Shown here in pieces: positions 24,789 to 32,847 of a stretch of 64,000 nucleotides of DNA (the first letter of the stretch is position 1; each line of letters starts with the position of its first letter). The stretch is from Limosilactobacillus oris DSM 4864 (GTDB lineage: Bacteria > Bacillota > Bacilli > Lactobacillales > Lactobacillaceae). The DNA lies in contig NZ_AZGE01000001.1 of NCBI RefSeq assembly GCF_001434465.1, forward strand, positions 62,001 through 126,000, read 5' to 3'. The notes beneath the pieces are model-generated. The model was not told the DNA's origin and did no database searches. It saw only the letters and a list, made by a program, of their open reading frames with translations. The translations under genes were made by a program, and so were the position numbers.

Positions 24789-25406
24789 TCACTTAAAAGT
24801 TAGGCTAGCGATAATTTGCTTGACGATAACTTGGCGGTCGGTTGGCGTGCCGGGGATTTGAAAGATCTTTCCCTGAACGACGTAGGTCAGAATGGGACCG
24901 ACAAACGCCCGCAGCAACTGGCTCGGGGTGAGTTGCTGATTAATCTCCGGGTAATGGCTTTGCAACTCCCGGACCCGGTCGAACATCCCATTATCGCCAT
25001 TGAAGAAAGCACCGTAATACTGGGGTGCCAGCCGGTTGGTTAAGACTTCCTGGATAATTAGCCGGATGAAAGCAAAGTTGACTTCGATAAATTCCAGACG
25101 ATCGGCGACAATGAAGGTTACCAGCTCTTCTAACGACTGTGAATCGTCAATCGTCGCGAAGAAGTTATCTTTGATTTCAAATAGGATCGGTTCCAGCAGC
25201 TTACCCAGCAGATCGTCCTTCGACTTGAAATACTTATAAATTGTTCCTTCACTAATCCCGGCCTGTTTGGCAATTTTGGCGGTTGTAGTGGCGTGGAAGC
25301 CGTAATTGGCGAAGAGGTTCAGAGCAGTTTGAAGAACCTTTTTCTTACCGGCCGGCATTTTTGCTTGGTCAAGCTGGGCGGCATAATTATTTAATACTTG
25401 TGACAA
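24789..25406 (-). CDS. TetR-family regulator of the ABC-2 exporter
   Basis: 205 residues. The HTH reads TTAKIAKQAGISEGTIYKYF, followed by KSKDDLLG. Last gene of an ATPase-permease-tetR operon transcribed leftwards. Two identical dyads in the operon promoter are the likely binding sites, giving autorepression with induction by the exporter's substrate (inference). Confidence 0.88.
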   Translation of the reverse strand: MSQVLNNYAAQLDQAKMPAGKKKVLQTALNLFANYGFHATTTAKIAKQAGISEGTIYKYFKSKDDLLGKLLEPILFEIKDNFFATIDDSQSLEELVTFIVADRLEFIEVNFAFIRLIIQEVLTNRLAPQYYGAFFNGDNGMFDRVRELQSHYPEINQQLTPSQLLRAFVGPILTYVVQGKIFQIPGTPTDRQVIVKQIIASLTFK

Positions 25407-25427
25407 GGGTGGCGCCTCCTTTTTTCC

Positions 25428-26549
25428 TTATTGTACTTTGCGGTAGCGTTTCAGGCCAACGATATTCAGCCAGAGGAGCACGACGAGGAAGATCAGCAGG
25501 GCTAAAATATCGCCGCCGAGACTAGTTAATCCTTTCCCGTACATTACGATTTGGGTTAACGCATCCCCGGTGTAAGTCAGGGGAAGGATTTTACCAATGT
25601 ACTGGACCCAGGAAGCCATTGAATCAAGTGGAATGATTCCCGAGAAGAAGACCTGCGGCACCACTACTAGCGGGATAAATTGCATCATCTGAAATTCAGA
25701 GTTAGCTAAGGTTGACATCAAGATTCCAAATGCAAGGGCGACAAAGGCCAGCAGGACGCTAATGATAATAATGTTGAGGATATTACCAACCACTTCGACC
25801 TTTAATAGCCAGATGGTTGCCATCACGATGACCGTCGATTGCAGGATAGAGAGGATCCCATAGCTGAGCATGTAGCCGAAAACAATTTCACTCCTTTTAA
25901 CCGGTGTCGCCAGGAGGCGGTCAAGCGTACCAGATGTCCGTTCTTTGAGCAGGGCCATCCCAGAGATAAGGAAAACAAAGAAGAAGATGAAAAAACCCAT
26001 GAGGATTGGCACAATCTTAGCGAAGAAGCCGGTGTCAGCGTTTCCGTATTGGTAGTGGTTGCTGATTGATGGTGCCTTATTACTTTGCTGTGGAGCGCTG
26101 AAGCTAGGGTTAGTGGCTTTAATCACTGACTGCAATTGCTGGACTCCAGTGGAAAGGGTCGTGATGGTTTGTCCGGTGATTGCTGCTTTAAGCGCTTGCT
26201 TAGTCAGCGCAGTCTTGCTGGAATCAGTATTAGCATACGTCACGTTGAAGCGGTTTGCTTTCTGTTGGTATTCGATTACCGCGTCAACATGGTCACTTTT
26301 GAGCTTATCTTCGGCTTGGCGGACCGTTTTTGTTGGCGTAACCGTAACCCCATCGACCTGAGCGAGGTTGTGGCGAATTGTTTGGCTGACGTTGACAGTT
26401 GCAATCTCAACATCCGTCTTTGAATTAGCGGAGAACATGACGTTCATTAACCACATAATCAAGATTGGCGCGAGAAACATTAGAGCGAGGGTCCGTCTGT
26501 CCCGGAGCAGTTCCTTCAAAATTCGTTTAGTAATGGCGAGGGTTCTCAT
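25428..26549 (-). CDS. ABC-2 type exporter permease
   Basis: 373 residues: one N-terminal helix, a ~140-residue extracytoplasmic loop (YhgE/Pip-like ABC-2_membrane_3 pattern), then five helices with the FFVFLISGMALLKERTSGTLDRLLATP segment typical of this class. It starts 23 bp inside the ATPase gene, so translation is coupled. Confidence 0.88.
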   Translation of the reverse strand: MRTLAITKRILKELLRDRRTLALMFLAPILIMWLMNVMFSANSKTDVEIATVNVSQTIRHNLAQVDGVTVTPTKTVRQAEDKLKSDHVDAVIEYQQKANRFNVTYANTDSSKTALTKQALKAAITGQTITTLSTGVQQLQSVIKATNPSFSAPQQSNKAPSISNHYQYGNADTGFFAKIVPILMGFFIFFFVFLISGMALLKERTSGTLDRLLATPVKRSEIVFGYMLSYGILSILQSTVIVMATIWLLKVEVVGNILNIIIISVLLAFVALAFGILMSTLANSEFQMMQFIPLVVVPQVFFSGIIPLDSMASWVQYIGKILPLTYTGDALTQIVMYGKGLTSLGGDILALLIFLVVLLWLNIVGLKRYRKVQ

Positions 26550-27273
26550 TTTGTTCTTCCTCCTTTTCTGCCGTTAAGAAGACATCTTCAATCGTTGGTA
26601 CTCCATACTGCTTCTCTAACTCTTGGGGCGAAGCAAAGGCAATTACATCGCCATGCAATAAGAGGGCGACCCGGTCGGTGAGTTCCGTCTCATCCATCAC
26701 GTGGGTTGTGATCAAAACGCTTTGTCCACGATCACGCAACGCCTTTAGCTCTTTCCAGATTTTTCTCCGCAATGCGGGGTCAATCCCGACCGTTGGCTCA
26801 TCTAAAATTAATAGTTCAGGATGACCGAGGAGGGCAATCGCCAGTGAGAGCCGTCGCTTCATCCCACCTGAATAACCGCCAACCCGTTGATTGAGGTAAT
26901 TTGTTAAATCGACCACTTGGCTGACATGGGCGATTTCCTGTTTTAGCTTTTTACCAGTAACACCTTTCATTTCACCAAAAAATTCTAAGTTTTCCCGGGC
27001 TGATAGGCTTTCATATAAGGCATCTGACTGGGCCATGTAGCCAACCCGCCCAAGGATCTGCCGATTAGGCATTTGTTGACCCAAAACGAGGGCCGTTCCA
27101 GAAGTTGCCTTTTCCATCCCCAGCATTGTTTTAATGGTCGTGGTTTTCCCGGAACCAGATGGGCCAATCAGGCCAACGATTTCCCCGCGGTTGACAGTTA
27201 AATTAATATCGTGAAGGATAGCACGGTTACCAAATGACTTGGCTAAATGATCAAGCTCAATTAAGTGTTGCAT
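26527..27273 (-). CDS. ABC transporter ATP-binding protein
   Basis: 248 residues from ATG 27273, preceded by GGAGGTAC; an earlier in-frame ATG has no RBS and sits in the operator. Walker A GPSGSGKTTT, signature YSGGMKRRLSLA, Walker B LLILDEPTVGID, and H-loop TTHVMDE are complete. It pairs with the permease behind it; probable drug or peptide export. Confidence 0.92.
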   Translation of the reverse strand: MQHLIELDHLAKSFGNRAILHDINLTVNRGEIVGLIGPSGSGKTTTIKTMLGMEKATSGTALVLGQQMPNRQILGRVGYMAQSDALYESLSARENLEFFGEMKGVTGKKLKQEIAHVSQVVDLTNYLNQRVGGYSGGMKRRLSLAIALLGHPELLILDEPTVGIDPALRRKIWKELKALRDRGQSVLITTHVMDETELTDRVALLLHGDVIAFASPQELEKQYGVPTIEDVFLTAEKEEEQNENPRHY

Positions 27274-27288
27274 AATTGTACCTCCGTG

Positions 27289-27348
27289 GTGAGTAAACAC
27301 TCACTTAGATTTTATGGTTATTATAGTGAGTGAATACTCACCTGTCAA
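27289..27348 (-). promoter_or_regulatory. Consensus promoter with two TetR-type operators
   Basis: Minus strand: TTGACA (27348-27343), exactly 17 bp, TATAAT (27325-27320). The spacer contains the dyad GTGAGT-N4-ACTCAC (27326-27341), and a second identical dyad is at 27289-27304 just before the RBS. A perfect promoter held by two operators fits tight repression. Confidence 0.85.
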
Positions 27349-27361
27349 CCGTAAAAAGAGG

Positions 27362-27500
27362 GAGTGGGACAGAACTAGCTTAACTAGTTCGTCGTCCCAC
27401 CTCCGTCGACGCGAAGCTAGCCTGTAGGAAGGATGGCTACGACGCGCAGCTAGCCTATTTGGGGTTGGTCAGCGTTTGAACTGCCAGCCATCTACTGCGC
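27362..27500. repeat. Intergenic repeat element, copy A
   Basis: A hairpin (GTGGGAC...GTCCCAC with AACTAG/CTAGTT, ~27363-27400) is followed by two copies of GACGCGnAGCTAGCCT (27408-27423, 27441-27456) and by CTACTGCGCTGTT. The same modules recur at 61060-61150. No coding potential. Confidence 0.55.
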
Positions 27501-27528
27501 TGTTGCATTTTTAACTTTAAAATATTAA

Positions 27529-27560
27529 AGAGACTGAGTTAATTCCCAGCCTCTTTTTAT
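27529..27560. terminator. Terminator after the lysR gene
   Basis: AAAGAGACTGAG and CCCAGCCTCTTTTT flank a short loop; T-runs occur on both strands. Confidence 0.6.
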
Positions 27561-27564
27561 AATG

Positions 27565-28449
27565 TTATGCGCATGTGTCTAGCGATGCCAAGAGGCGCTT
27601 CATAAAAAGCTGGGCGGCTTTAGATTGAGTAACATTCTTTTTCCAAATTACACTGGTAGTTTCAGTTAGCGTAGGTGAAAGAGGGCGGAAAGTTAGCTGA
27701 CTGTTGTTAGAATTATTAATCAGGTTGTCAAAAGAAATCATATAAGCACTTCCTTGAGCGACCATTAATTGAGCGTTAAATAATAGGGAATAAGTTCCGA
27801 TAATATTCATTTTTCTGTCAAGATTACCCCACCAACTTTGAAAACGGTGTTCCTCGATTGCTTGCTCTGACATTAAAAGGGGTAGCCCAGCAATGTCTTC
27901 AGGCGTGATCTCCACTTTATTTGCGAGAGAATCATCTTTTCGCATTATTAACCCCCACTGGTCTTTTTCGGGGAGTTGGATGTGATGGTAATTATTAAGG
28001 GAGCGGTTCCCCATTAAGACTGCAAAGTCAATGCTTCCGTGCTGGAGGGCCGTTTCCATCTCGTCAGCATTACCACTGATTAAGCGAACTTTGACATCAG
28101 GATAGTCCTTAACGATTCCGCTAAGGATTTGCATAATTCGATTCATGGCGATACTTTCTCCAGCTCCAATTGAAATTGTCCCGCTGATGACTTCCTGTCC
28201 TTTAATGTTTAGGGCGGTTTGCTCGACTAGCTGGATAATCTCCCTTGCCTGAGTCTGTAAATATTCTCCTTCATCCGTCAGGGTAATTTGCCGGTGTCCA
28301 CGGATAAAGAGTTGGACACCGAGCTCGTCTTCCAGGTCGGCGAGTTGCTTAGAAAGTGTCGGCTGCGAGATAAGTAATTCTTGTGCGGCCTTAGTGATGT
28401 TCCGTTTCTGAGCCACGGCGAGAAAGTAGCGCAGTACTCTTAATTCCAT
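27565..28449 (-). CDS. LysR-family transcriptional regulator
   Basis: 294 residues. The HTH reads AQKRNITKAAQELLISQPTL followed by SKQLADLEDELG. The effector-binding half starts VISGTISIGAGE. Divergent from the hydrolase gene at 28593 with ~140 bp between, which is the probable target. Close in type to the LysR genes at 52042 and 55860. Confidence 0.9.
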   Translation of the reverse strand: MELRVLRYFLAVAQKRNITKAAQELLISQPTLSKQLADLEDELGVQLFIRGHRQITLTDEGEYLQTQAREIIQLVEQTALNIKGQEVISGTISIGAGESIAMNRIMQILSGIVKDYPDVKVRLISGNADEMETALQHGSIDFAVLMGNRSLNNYHHIQLPEKDQWGLIMRKDDSLANKVEITPEDIAGLPLLMSEQAIEEHRFQSWWGNLDRKMNIIGTYSLLFNAQLMVAQGSAYMISFDNLINNSNNSQLTFRPLSPTLTETTSVIWKKNVTQSKAAQLFMKRLLASLDTCA

Positions 28450-28592
28450 TTCACTTCCTCCTATAACTAAAAGCTATTGTTATTGATATTATATAAGTAT
28501 TTCCGATTATAGGCTAGGGTCGATATAATAGAAAATATTAGATAAGCGGCATTTATTAAGTCAATGGAAATCAATAATTAAAGGTGATAATA

Positions 28593-29567
28593 ATGCAAGA
28601 ATTACATTTAATTCAAGAATGGGATAAGGTATTTCCTAAAAGCGATAAAATTGACCACAAGAAGGTCACTTTCACCAATCACTTTGGGATTACACTGGCA
28701 GCTGACCAGTACACACCTAAAAATTGTGAAGGTAAATTACCAGCGTTAGCAGTTGCCGGCCCCTTTGGCGCAGTTAAGGAACAGTCGAGTGGTTTTTACG
28801 CGCAAACAATGGCTGAAAAGGGTTATTTAACGATTGCGTTTGATCCATCCTTTACTGGTGAAAGTGGTGGGGATGTCCGCGACGTTTTTTCATTGGATAT
28901 TAATACTGAAGACTATCAAGCTGCAGTCGATTATTTAAGCAACCTCGGTAATGTTGATCCAGAAAAAGTTGGAATTATCGGTATTTGTGGTTGGGGAGGC
29001 ATTTCGCTCAACGCCGCCGCAATTGATCCCCGGATTAAGGCCACGGCAGCAGTGACGATGTATGATATGCCACGGGTTGGTGCTTGGGGTTACTTTGATC
29101 AGGGAACTGCTGAAGAACGCTACGCAAGTAAAAAGCAAATTGCGGAACAACGCACCAAGGAATATGGTCAGCAGGATTTGGCGAAGGCGGGTGGCTGCTA
29201 CGATTATCCGGCTCCTGATGACCAACCAGATTTTGTTAAGCAGTACAGTGCTTACTACAAGACCAAGCGCGGTTACCATAAGCGTTCCGTTAACTCCAAT
29301 GAAGGCTGGGTTTTGCAGAGTCAGCCAGCCTGGATGAATACGCAGATCCTAGTTCACCCAAAAGACATCAAGAATGCCGTTTTGATTGTTCATGGTGAAA
29401 AAGCTCATTCACGGTATATGGGGGAAGACACCTTTAAGAAATTGAAGGGTGACAACAAGGAATTAGTAATTGTGCCCGATGCAAACCATACTGATTTATA
29501 TGATGGCGGTGAACATGATTACATTCCGTTTGGCAAGATTGATAGTTTCTTTAAACAAAACTTGTAA
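28593..29567 (+). CDS. Alpha/beta hydrolase with Cys in the nucleophile elbow (dienelactone hydrolase/YcjY-like)
   Basis: 324 residues from ATG 28593 (AAAGGTG upstream). AVAGPFGAVKEQS provides the oxyanion region. The elbow reads GIIGICGWGG, with Cys where lipases have Ser; ANHTDLY near the end supplies His. Cys nucleophiles are known in dienelactone hydrolases. It is divergent from a lysR gene. Substrate unknown. Confidence 0.8.
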   Translation: MQELHLIQEWDKVFPKSDKIDHKKVTFTNHFGITLAADQYTPKNCEGKLPALAVAGPFGAVKEQSSGFYAQTMAEKGYLTIAFDPSFTGESGGDVRDVFSLDINTEDYQAAVDYLSNLGNVDPEKVGIIGICGWGGISLNAAAIDPRIKATAAVTMYDMPRVGAWGYFDQGTAEERYASKKQIAEQRTKEYGQQDLAKAGGCYDYPAPDDQPDFVKQYSAYYKTKRGYHKRSVNSNEGWVLQSQPAWMNTQILVHPKDIKNAVLIVHGEKAHSRYMGEDTFKKLKGDNKELVIVPDANHTDLYDGGEHDYIPFGKIDSFFKQNL

Positions 29568-29572
29568 TAAAA

Positions 29573-29612
29573 ATGAAGCCTGCCACACATTGCTGTGCAA
29601 CAGGCTTCATTT
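29573..29612. terminator. Bidirectional terminator
   Basis: AATGAAGCCTG pairs with CAGGCTTCATT around a TGTG-rich loop; T-run to the right and A-run to the left, serving the hydrolase and hpt. Confidence 0.85.
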
Positions 29613-30152
29613 TTAATTTTCATAAACTGAGCGTTTTAGGATTCCAACGTAGGGGAGGTTGCGGTAAAGGCCGTCGTAGTCTAACCCGTAGCCGACGATA
29701 AACTCATTTGGTACCTCAAAACCAACGTAATCAGCGTTGACTTCGACTTCCCGGCGGGCCGGCTTGTCCAGGAGGGAGCAGGTTTCAATACTCTTGGCAC
29801 CCCGGCTGGCAAACAGCTTATTCAAGAACTGAAGAGTGTGACCGGTATCCACAATGTCTTCGACGATTATAACTGGCCGTCCATTCACGTCATGGGAAAG
29901 GTCCCGGAGCAGGCGCACCCGTCCTGATGATTGGGAGTTATCCTCATAACTGGATACATCAACGTAATCAACGTTGAGCTTGACTGGCAGGCGCTTCATC
30001 AACTCGGTCGCAAACATCATTGCCCCAGTCATTACTGGTACGACAACTGGAAATTCACCCTGGTACTTAGCGGTGAGGGTCGCCGCGAGTTCGTCGATCC
30101 GCTGGTTAACTTCTTCTTGACTGTATAAGACCTGTTCAATATCGTTATTCAT
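29613..30152 (-). CDS. hpt: Hypoxanthine phosphoribosyltransferase
   Basis: 179 residues. The PRPP loop VIIVEDIVDTGHTL and the flexible DYVDVSSYED segment are diagnostic. It salvages hypoxanthine and guanine with PRPP to IMP and GMP. A core gene among accessory ones, alone on its transcript. Confidence 0.93.
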   Translation of the reverse strand: MNNDIEQVLYSQEEVNQRIDELAATLTAKYQGEFPVVVPVMTGAMMFATELMKRLPVKLNVDYVDVSSYEDNSQSSGRVRLLRDLSHDVNGRPVIIVEDIVDTGHTLQFLNKLFASRGAKSIETCSLLDKPARREVEVNADYVGFEVPNEFIVGYGLDYDGLYRNLPYVGILKRSVYEN

Positions 30153-30280
30153 TCTATTCTCCCTGTCTGATTAGCAAAAGCCGAACATTATTGTCGGCTA
30201 ATCCGTCTTGATAGTAGCATTTTATCATATCTCGACTAGAATTAAAGGGTAAATCCGCCAAATATTCTCAATTATGTTTT

Positions 30281-30338
30281 TTGTTGACACGCAACAAAAT
30301 GGTGGTAAACTGTATTTGATTTATGTTGCCAGTCAACA
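30281..30338 (+). promoter_or_regulatory. Promoter with two MarR-type operators
   Basis: TTGACA (30284-30289), 16 bp, TAAACT (30306-30311). Dyad TTGTTG-N5-CAACAA (30281-30297) overlaps the -35 and a second, TGTTG-N5-CAACA (30324-30338), overlaps the start region before the RBS. The second gene of the operon is a MarR protein, the likely ligand-responsive repressor. Confidence 0.75.
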
Positions 30339-30353
30339 AAGGAGAGATTAATT

Positions 30354-31040
30354 ATGAGTACGTTATTAGTAATCCAAGCCCACCCGCATACTTCAAACAG
30401 CTTATCACTGACGGTTGGTCAGCATTTTATTGATTTTTACCGGCAAAGTCACCCCAACGACCAAATCATCATCCGGGACTTGTATGCTGCGGGCGGCGTT
30501 CCTCCGCTGAACGATGTGACGATGGCAGCCTGGCGAAAGCAAAAGTTTGATGAGCCAATGATCGGGGAAGAAAAGGCGCTACTAAAGCGCCACAAGGAAT
30601 GGCTGGACGAGTTTATCAATGCTGACAAGTACGTTTTTGTCAACCCGATGTACAATCACTTTCTGCCGGCTGAAATGAAGCAGTACCTTGATTTGACCGC
30701 AGTTGCCCACCAAACATTCAAGTACACGTCGAAGGGTCCGGTCGGCTTGCTTGAGGGAAAGAAAGCCCTGCATATTCAGGCGGCGGGGAGTGAATACCAC
30801 CGAAGCGGTAAGTGGGGGATTGTCAAATTCTTGGTTCGCAAGACCTTGGGGATTCAAAGCAAGGAAAGCTGTGCGTTGCAGGACCTGGGTGATACTTACC
30901 TAACTAACATGATGAAGTTCTACGGTGTTAAGGACGTTACAAAGCTCTTCATTGAAGGCGCTGACGCCCACCGTGACCAGCGAGCGGCGATTTTAAAGCA
31001 GGCGCTCACCCAAGCTGAAACGCTTGCCCAGCATTTTTGA
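30354..31040 (+). CDS. FMN-dependent NAD(P)H oxidoreductase, flavodoxin_2/azoreductase family
   Basis: 228 residues. The N-terminal LLVIQAHPHTSNSLSLT is the flavin phosphate loop; FVNPMYNHFLPAEMKQYLDL is the family's isoalloxazine loop; IQAAGSEYHRSG follows. It reduces quinones, azo or nitro compounds in homologues. Controlled with the downstream marR and ClC genes. Confidence 0.88.
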   Translation: MSTLLVIQAHPHTSNSLSLTVGQHFIDFYRQSHPNDQIIIRDLYAAGGVPPLNDVTMAAWRKQKFDEPMIGEEKALLKRHKEWLDEFINADKYVFVNPMYNHFLPAEMKQYLDLTAVAHQTFKYTSKGPVGLLEGKKALHIQAAGSEYHRSGKWGIVKFLVRKTLGIQSKESCALQDLGDTYLTNMMKFYGVKDVTKLFIEGADAHRDQRAAILKQALTQAETLAQHF

Positions 31041-31075
31041 TATAATCAGTAAAAAAGGCTGGTGAACGTACTTTT

Positions 31076-31579
31076 ATGACTACTGCTACTGATGAAATCT
31101 ATCGGGCTATTCAGGAGCTTCGGGCATCCCATGAGAATCCACGGGGCTCGCACGAACAGCAATGGCTCCAGCACCATCTAGCTAACGAGAATCTTCAGGA
31201 GACCGTAACCAGGCTCTCGTTAGTTGCCCTCCACATCCTTTCGGCCCTGGAAGATGCTCCGCTGACCGGAATTGAAATTGCCCAGAAAATTAGGGTTACC
31301 CGCGGTGGGGTTACCCGGGCGGCCCAAAAGTTATTGGAGTATGATTTGGTACGGGCCAATAAGCGACCAGAGGACCAAAAGAAAATTTACTACTCGCTGA
31401 CCGCCCAGGGAAGACAGGTGGCTGCTGCCCATGACGAAATGCATGAATCGATCAGGACAAACATTGAAGCCGCGCTACTAAAGAAGTATTCTTCCCAGGA
31501 CTTGCGGATCGTTGCTAGTTTCCTGCGTGACCTGCAACAATTAGAGGAACAGTTTGGCAGGGGGCAGAATAGCAAATGA
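31076..31579 (+). CDS. MarR-family transcriptional regulator
   Basis: 167 residues with a winged helix: TGIEIAQKIRVTRGGVTRAA and the wing RPEDQKKIYYSLTAQG. It overlaps the next gene by 4 bp. The two dyads in the operon promoter are its likely sites. Confidence 0.88.
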   Translation: MTTATDEIYRAIQELRASHENPRGSHEQQWLQHHLANENLQETVTRLSLVALHILSALEDAPLTGIEIAQKIRVTRGGVTRAAQKLLEYDLVRANKRPEDQKKIYYSLTAQGRQVAAAHDEMHESIRTNIEAALLKKYSSQDLRIVASFLRDLQQLEEQFGRGQNSK

Positions 31580-32787
31580 AGAAACAGTGGAAACGCCAAC
31601 TCAACCTTGGAATATATGCCATCGTTTGGAGCTTCGTAATCGGGGTTGCCACGGCAAGCTACCTTAATTTTGTCAACTGGTTAATCGAGCTGGTCTGGCA
31701 CTCCTACCTCCACGGTGGAAATGTGCTTGGTCGTTGGTACCCCTTCCTGGTATGCGGGCTCGGTGGGGGCCTGGTCGGCTGGCTGAACCGGCGTTGGGGA
31801 AACTACCCCTGGACGATTGAGCAGGTGTTGAGCAAGGTCAAACTCCACGGCAGGCTGGATTACCACCAGTGGTGGAAGTCTTTGATCCTTGGTCTCCTAG
31901 TCCTGGGGCTCGGTGGAAGCATTGGTCCCGAAGCATCCACGGCGGTTCTGACGGGCAGTATGATTAACTGGCTCGGTGACCGCCTGCGCTGGGAAAAGGT
32001 CAGTTCTTCCAGCCATTCCGCCCGCCACTTATGGAGTGGACGAATGGCACCAGCACAGTTAGAGCAAGCACCGCGCTTTTCGGTATTATTTCATTCAAAG
32101 GCGGAGCGCTTAGCGACGGTGACCGCCTTGACCATTGTTGGGGTCGTGGGCGCCGGTATTATTTTTAAATTATTTCCGGAAGAAGGGGCCTTTGGTATTC
32201 ACCACCAGGCTATTCAATGGACGCCAGCCAACCTGTGGACCTGGCTGCCGACAATGGTCGTCGGAGTTGCCTTTGGTTGCTTCTTTGTCTACCTTGAAAA
32301 TAGTTTCGCCAAGCTGATCAACATTCGCTTGGGGCCAATCGCGCAGGGAATCGTCTTTGGCCTGACCTTAGCACTAGCTTCGCTGGTTAGTCCCGACGTT
32401 ATGTTTTCCGGCGAATTCCGGATTGTGCCGTTTAGTAACGAAGCTCTCAATTTATCAGTTGCCTTCCTGATCCTGCTCGCCCTGCTCAAGGCGGTGCTGA
32501 CTAACCTAGGCTTCGTGATGGGCTGGCGCGGGGGAATGATTTTTCCGGCAATCTTTTCGAGTGTAGCAGTGGGAGTTGCCTGTGCAATGCTCCTGCCAGG
32601 TAGTCTGCGGGTTAATGCCATCGTTGTGGTAACTGCTAGCTTGACCAGAATTTTGGGAAAACCGATCCTGGTAATCGTCCTCCTCCTTTTCCTGGTAGCG
32701 GTTGAACTATCACCGGTAATTATCGTCATTGCCCTGCTTGTCAGCGGACTAGCAAAACTCCCGGCAGTCCTAAATAAAAGTAAATAA
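31576..32787 (+). CDS. ClC-family chloride channel/transporter
   Basis: 403 residues, many hydrophobic helices. GLGGSIGPEASTA (~residues 110-122) corresponds to the GxEGP selectivity region, GWRGGMIFPAIF to the second. The ATGA overlap with marR ties it to the redox operon. It may exchange chloride or another anion for protons, perhaps in acid or oxidative stress (inference). Confidence 0.85.
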   Translation: MKKQWKRQLNLGIYAIVWSFVIGVATASYLNFVNWLIELVWHSYLHGGNVLGRWYPFLVCGLGGGLVGWLNRRWGNYPWTIEQVLSKVKLHGRLDYHQWWKSLILGLLVLGLGGSIGPEASTAVLTGSMINWLGDRLRWEKVSSSSHSARHLWSGRMAPAQLEQAPRFSVLFHSKAERLATVTALTIVGVVGAGIIFKLFPEEGAFGIHHQAIQWTPANLWTWLPTMVVGVAFGCFFVYLENSFAKLINIRLGPIAQGIVFGLTLALASLVSPDVMFSGEFRIVPFSNEALNLSVAFLILLALLKAVLTNLGFVMGWRGGMIFPAIFSSVAVGVACAMLLPGSLRVNAIVVVTASLTRILGKPILVIVLLLFLVAVELSPVIIVIALLVSGLAKLPAVLNKSK

Positions 32788-32830
32788 GCTAGGCTTTCGT
32801 TCACCAATTGGACGAAAACCTAGCTTATTA
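32785..32830. terminator. Bidirectional terminator
   Basis: AAGCTAGG and TTTCGT pair with ACGAAA and CCTAGCTT around a CACCAATTGG loop; between converging genes. Confidence 0.8.
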
Positions 32831-32847
32831 TTTATATTAACAATTAA

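Noticed and set aside
32289-32807. 172-codon minus-strand frame opposite the ClC gene
   Set aside because: Low-complexity Ala/Arg/Thr-rich shadow frame with no RBS.
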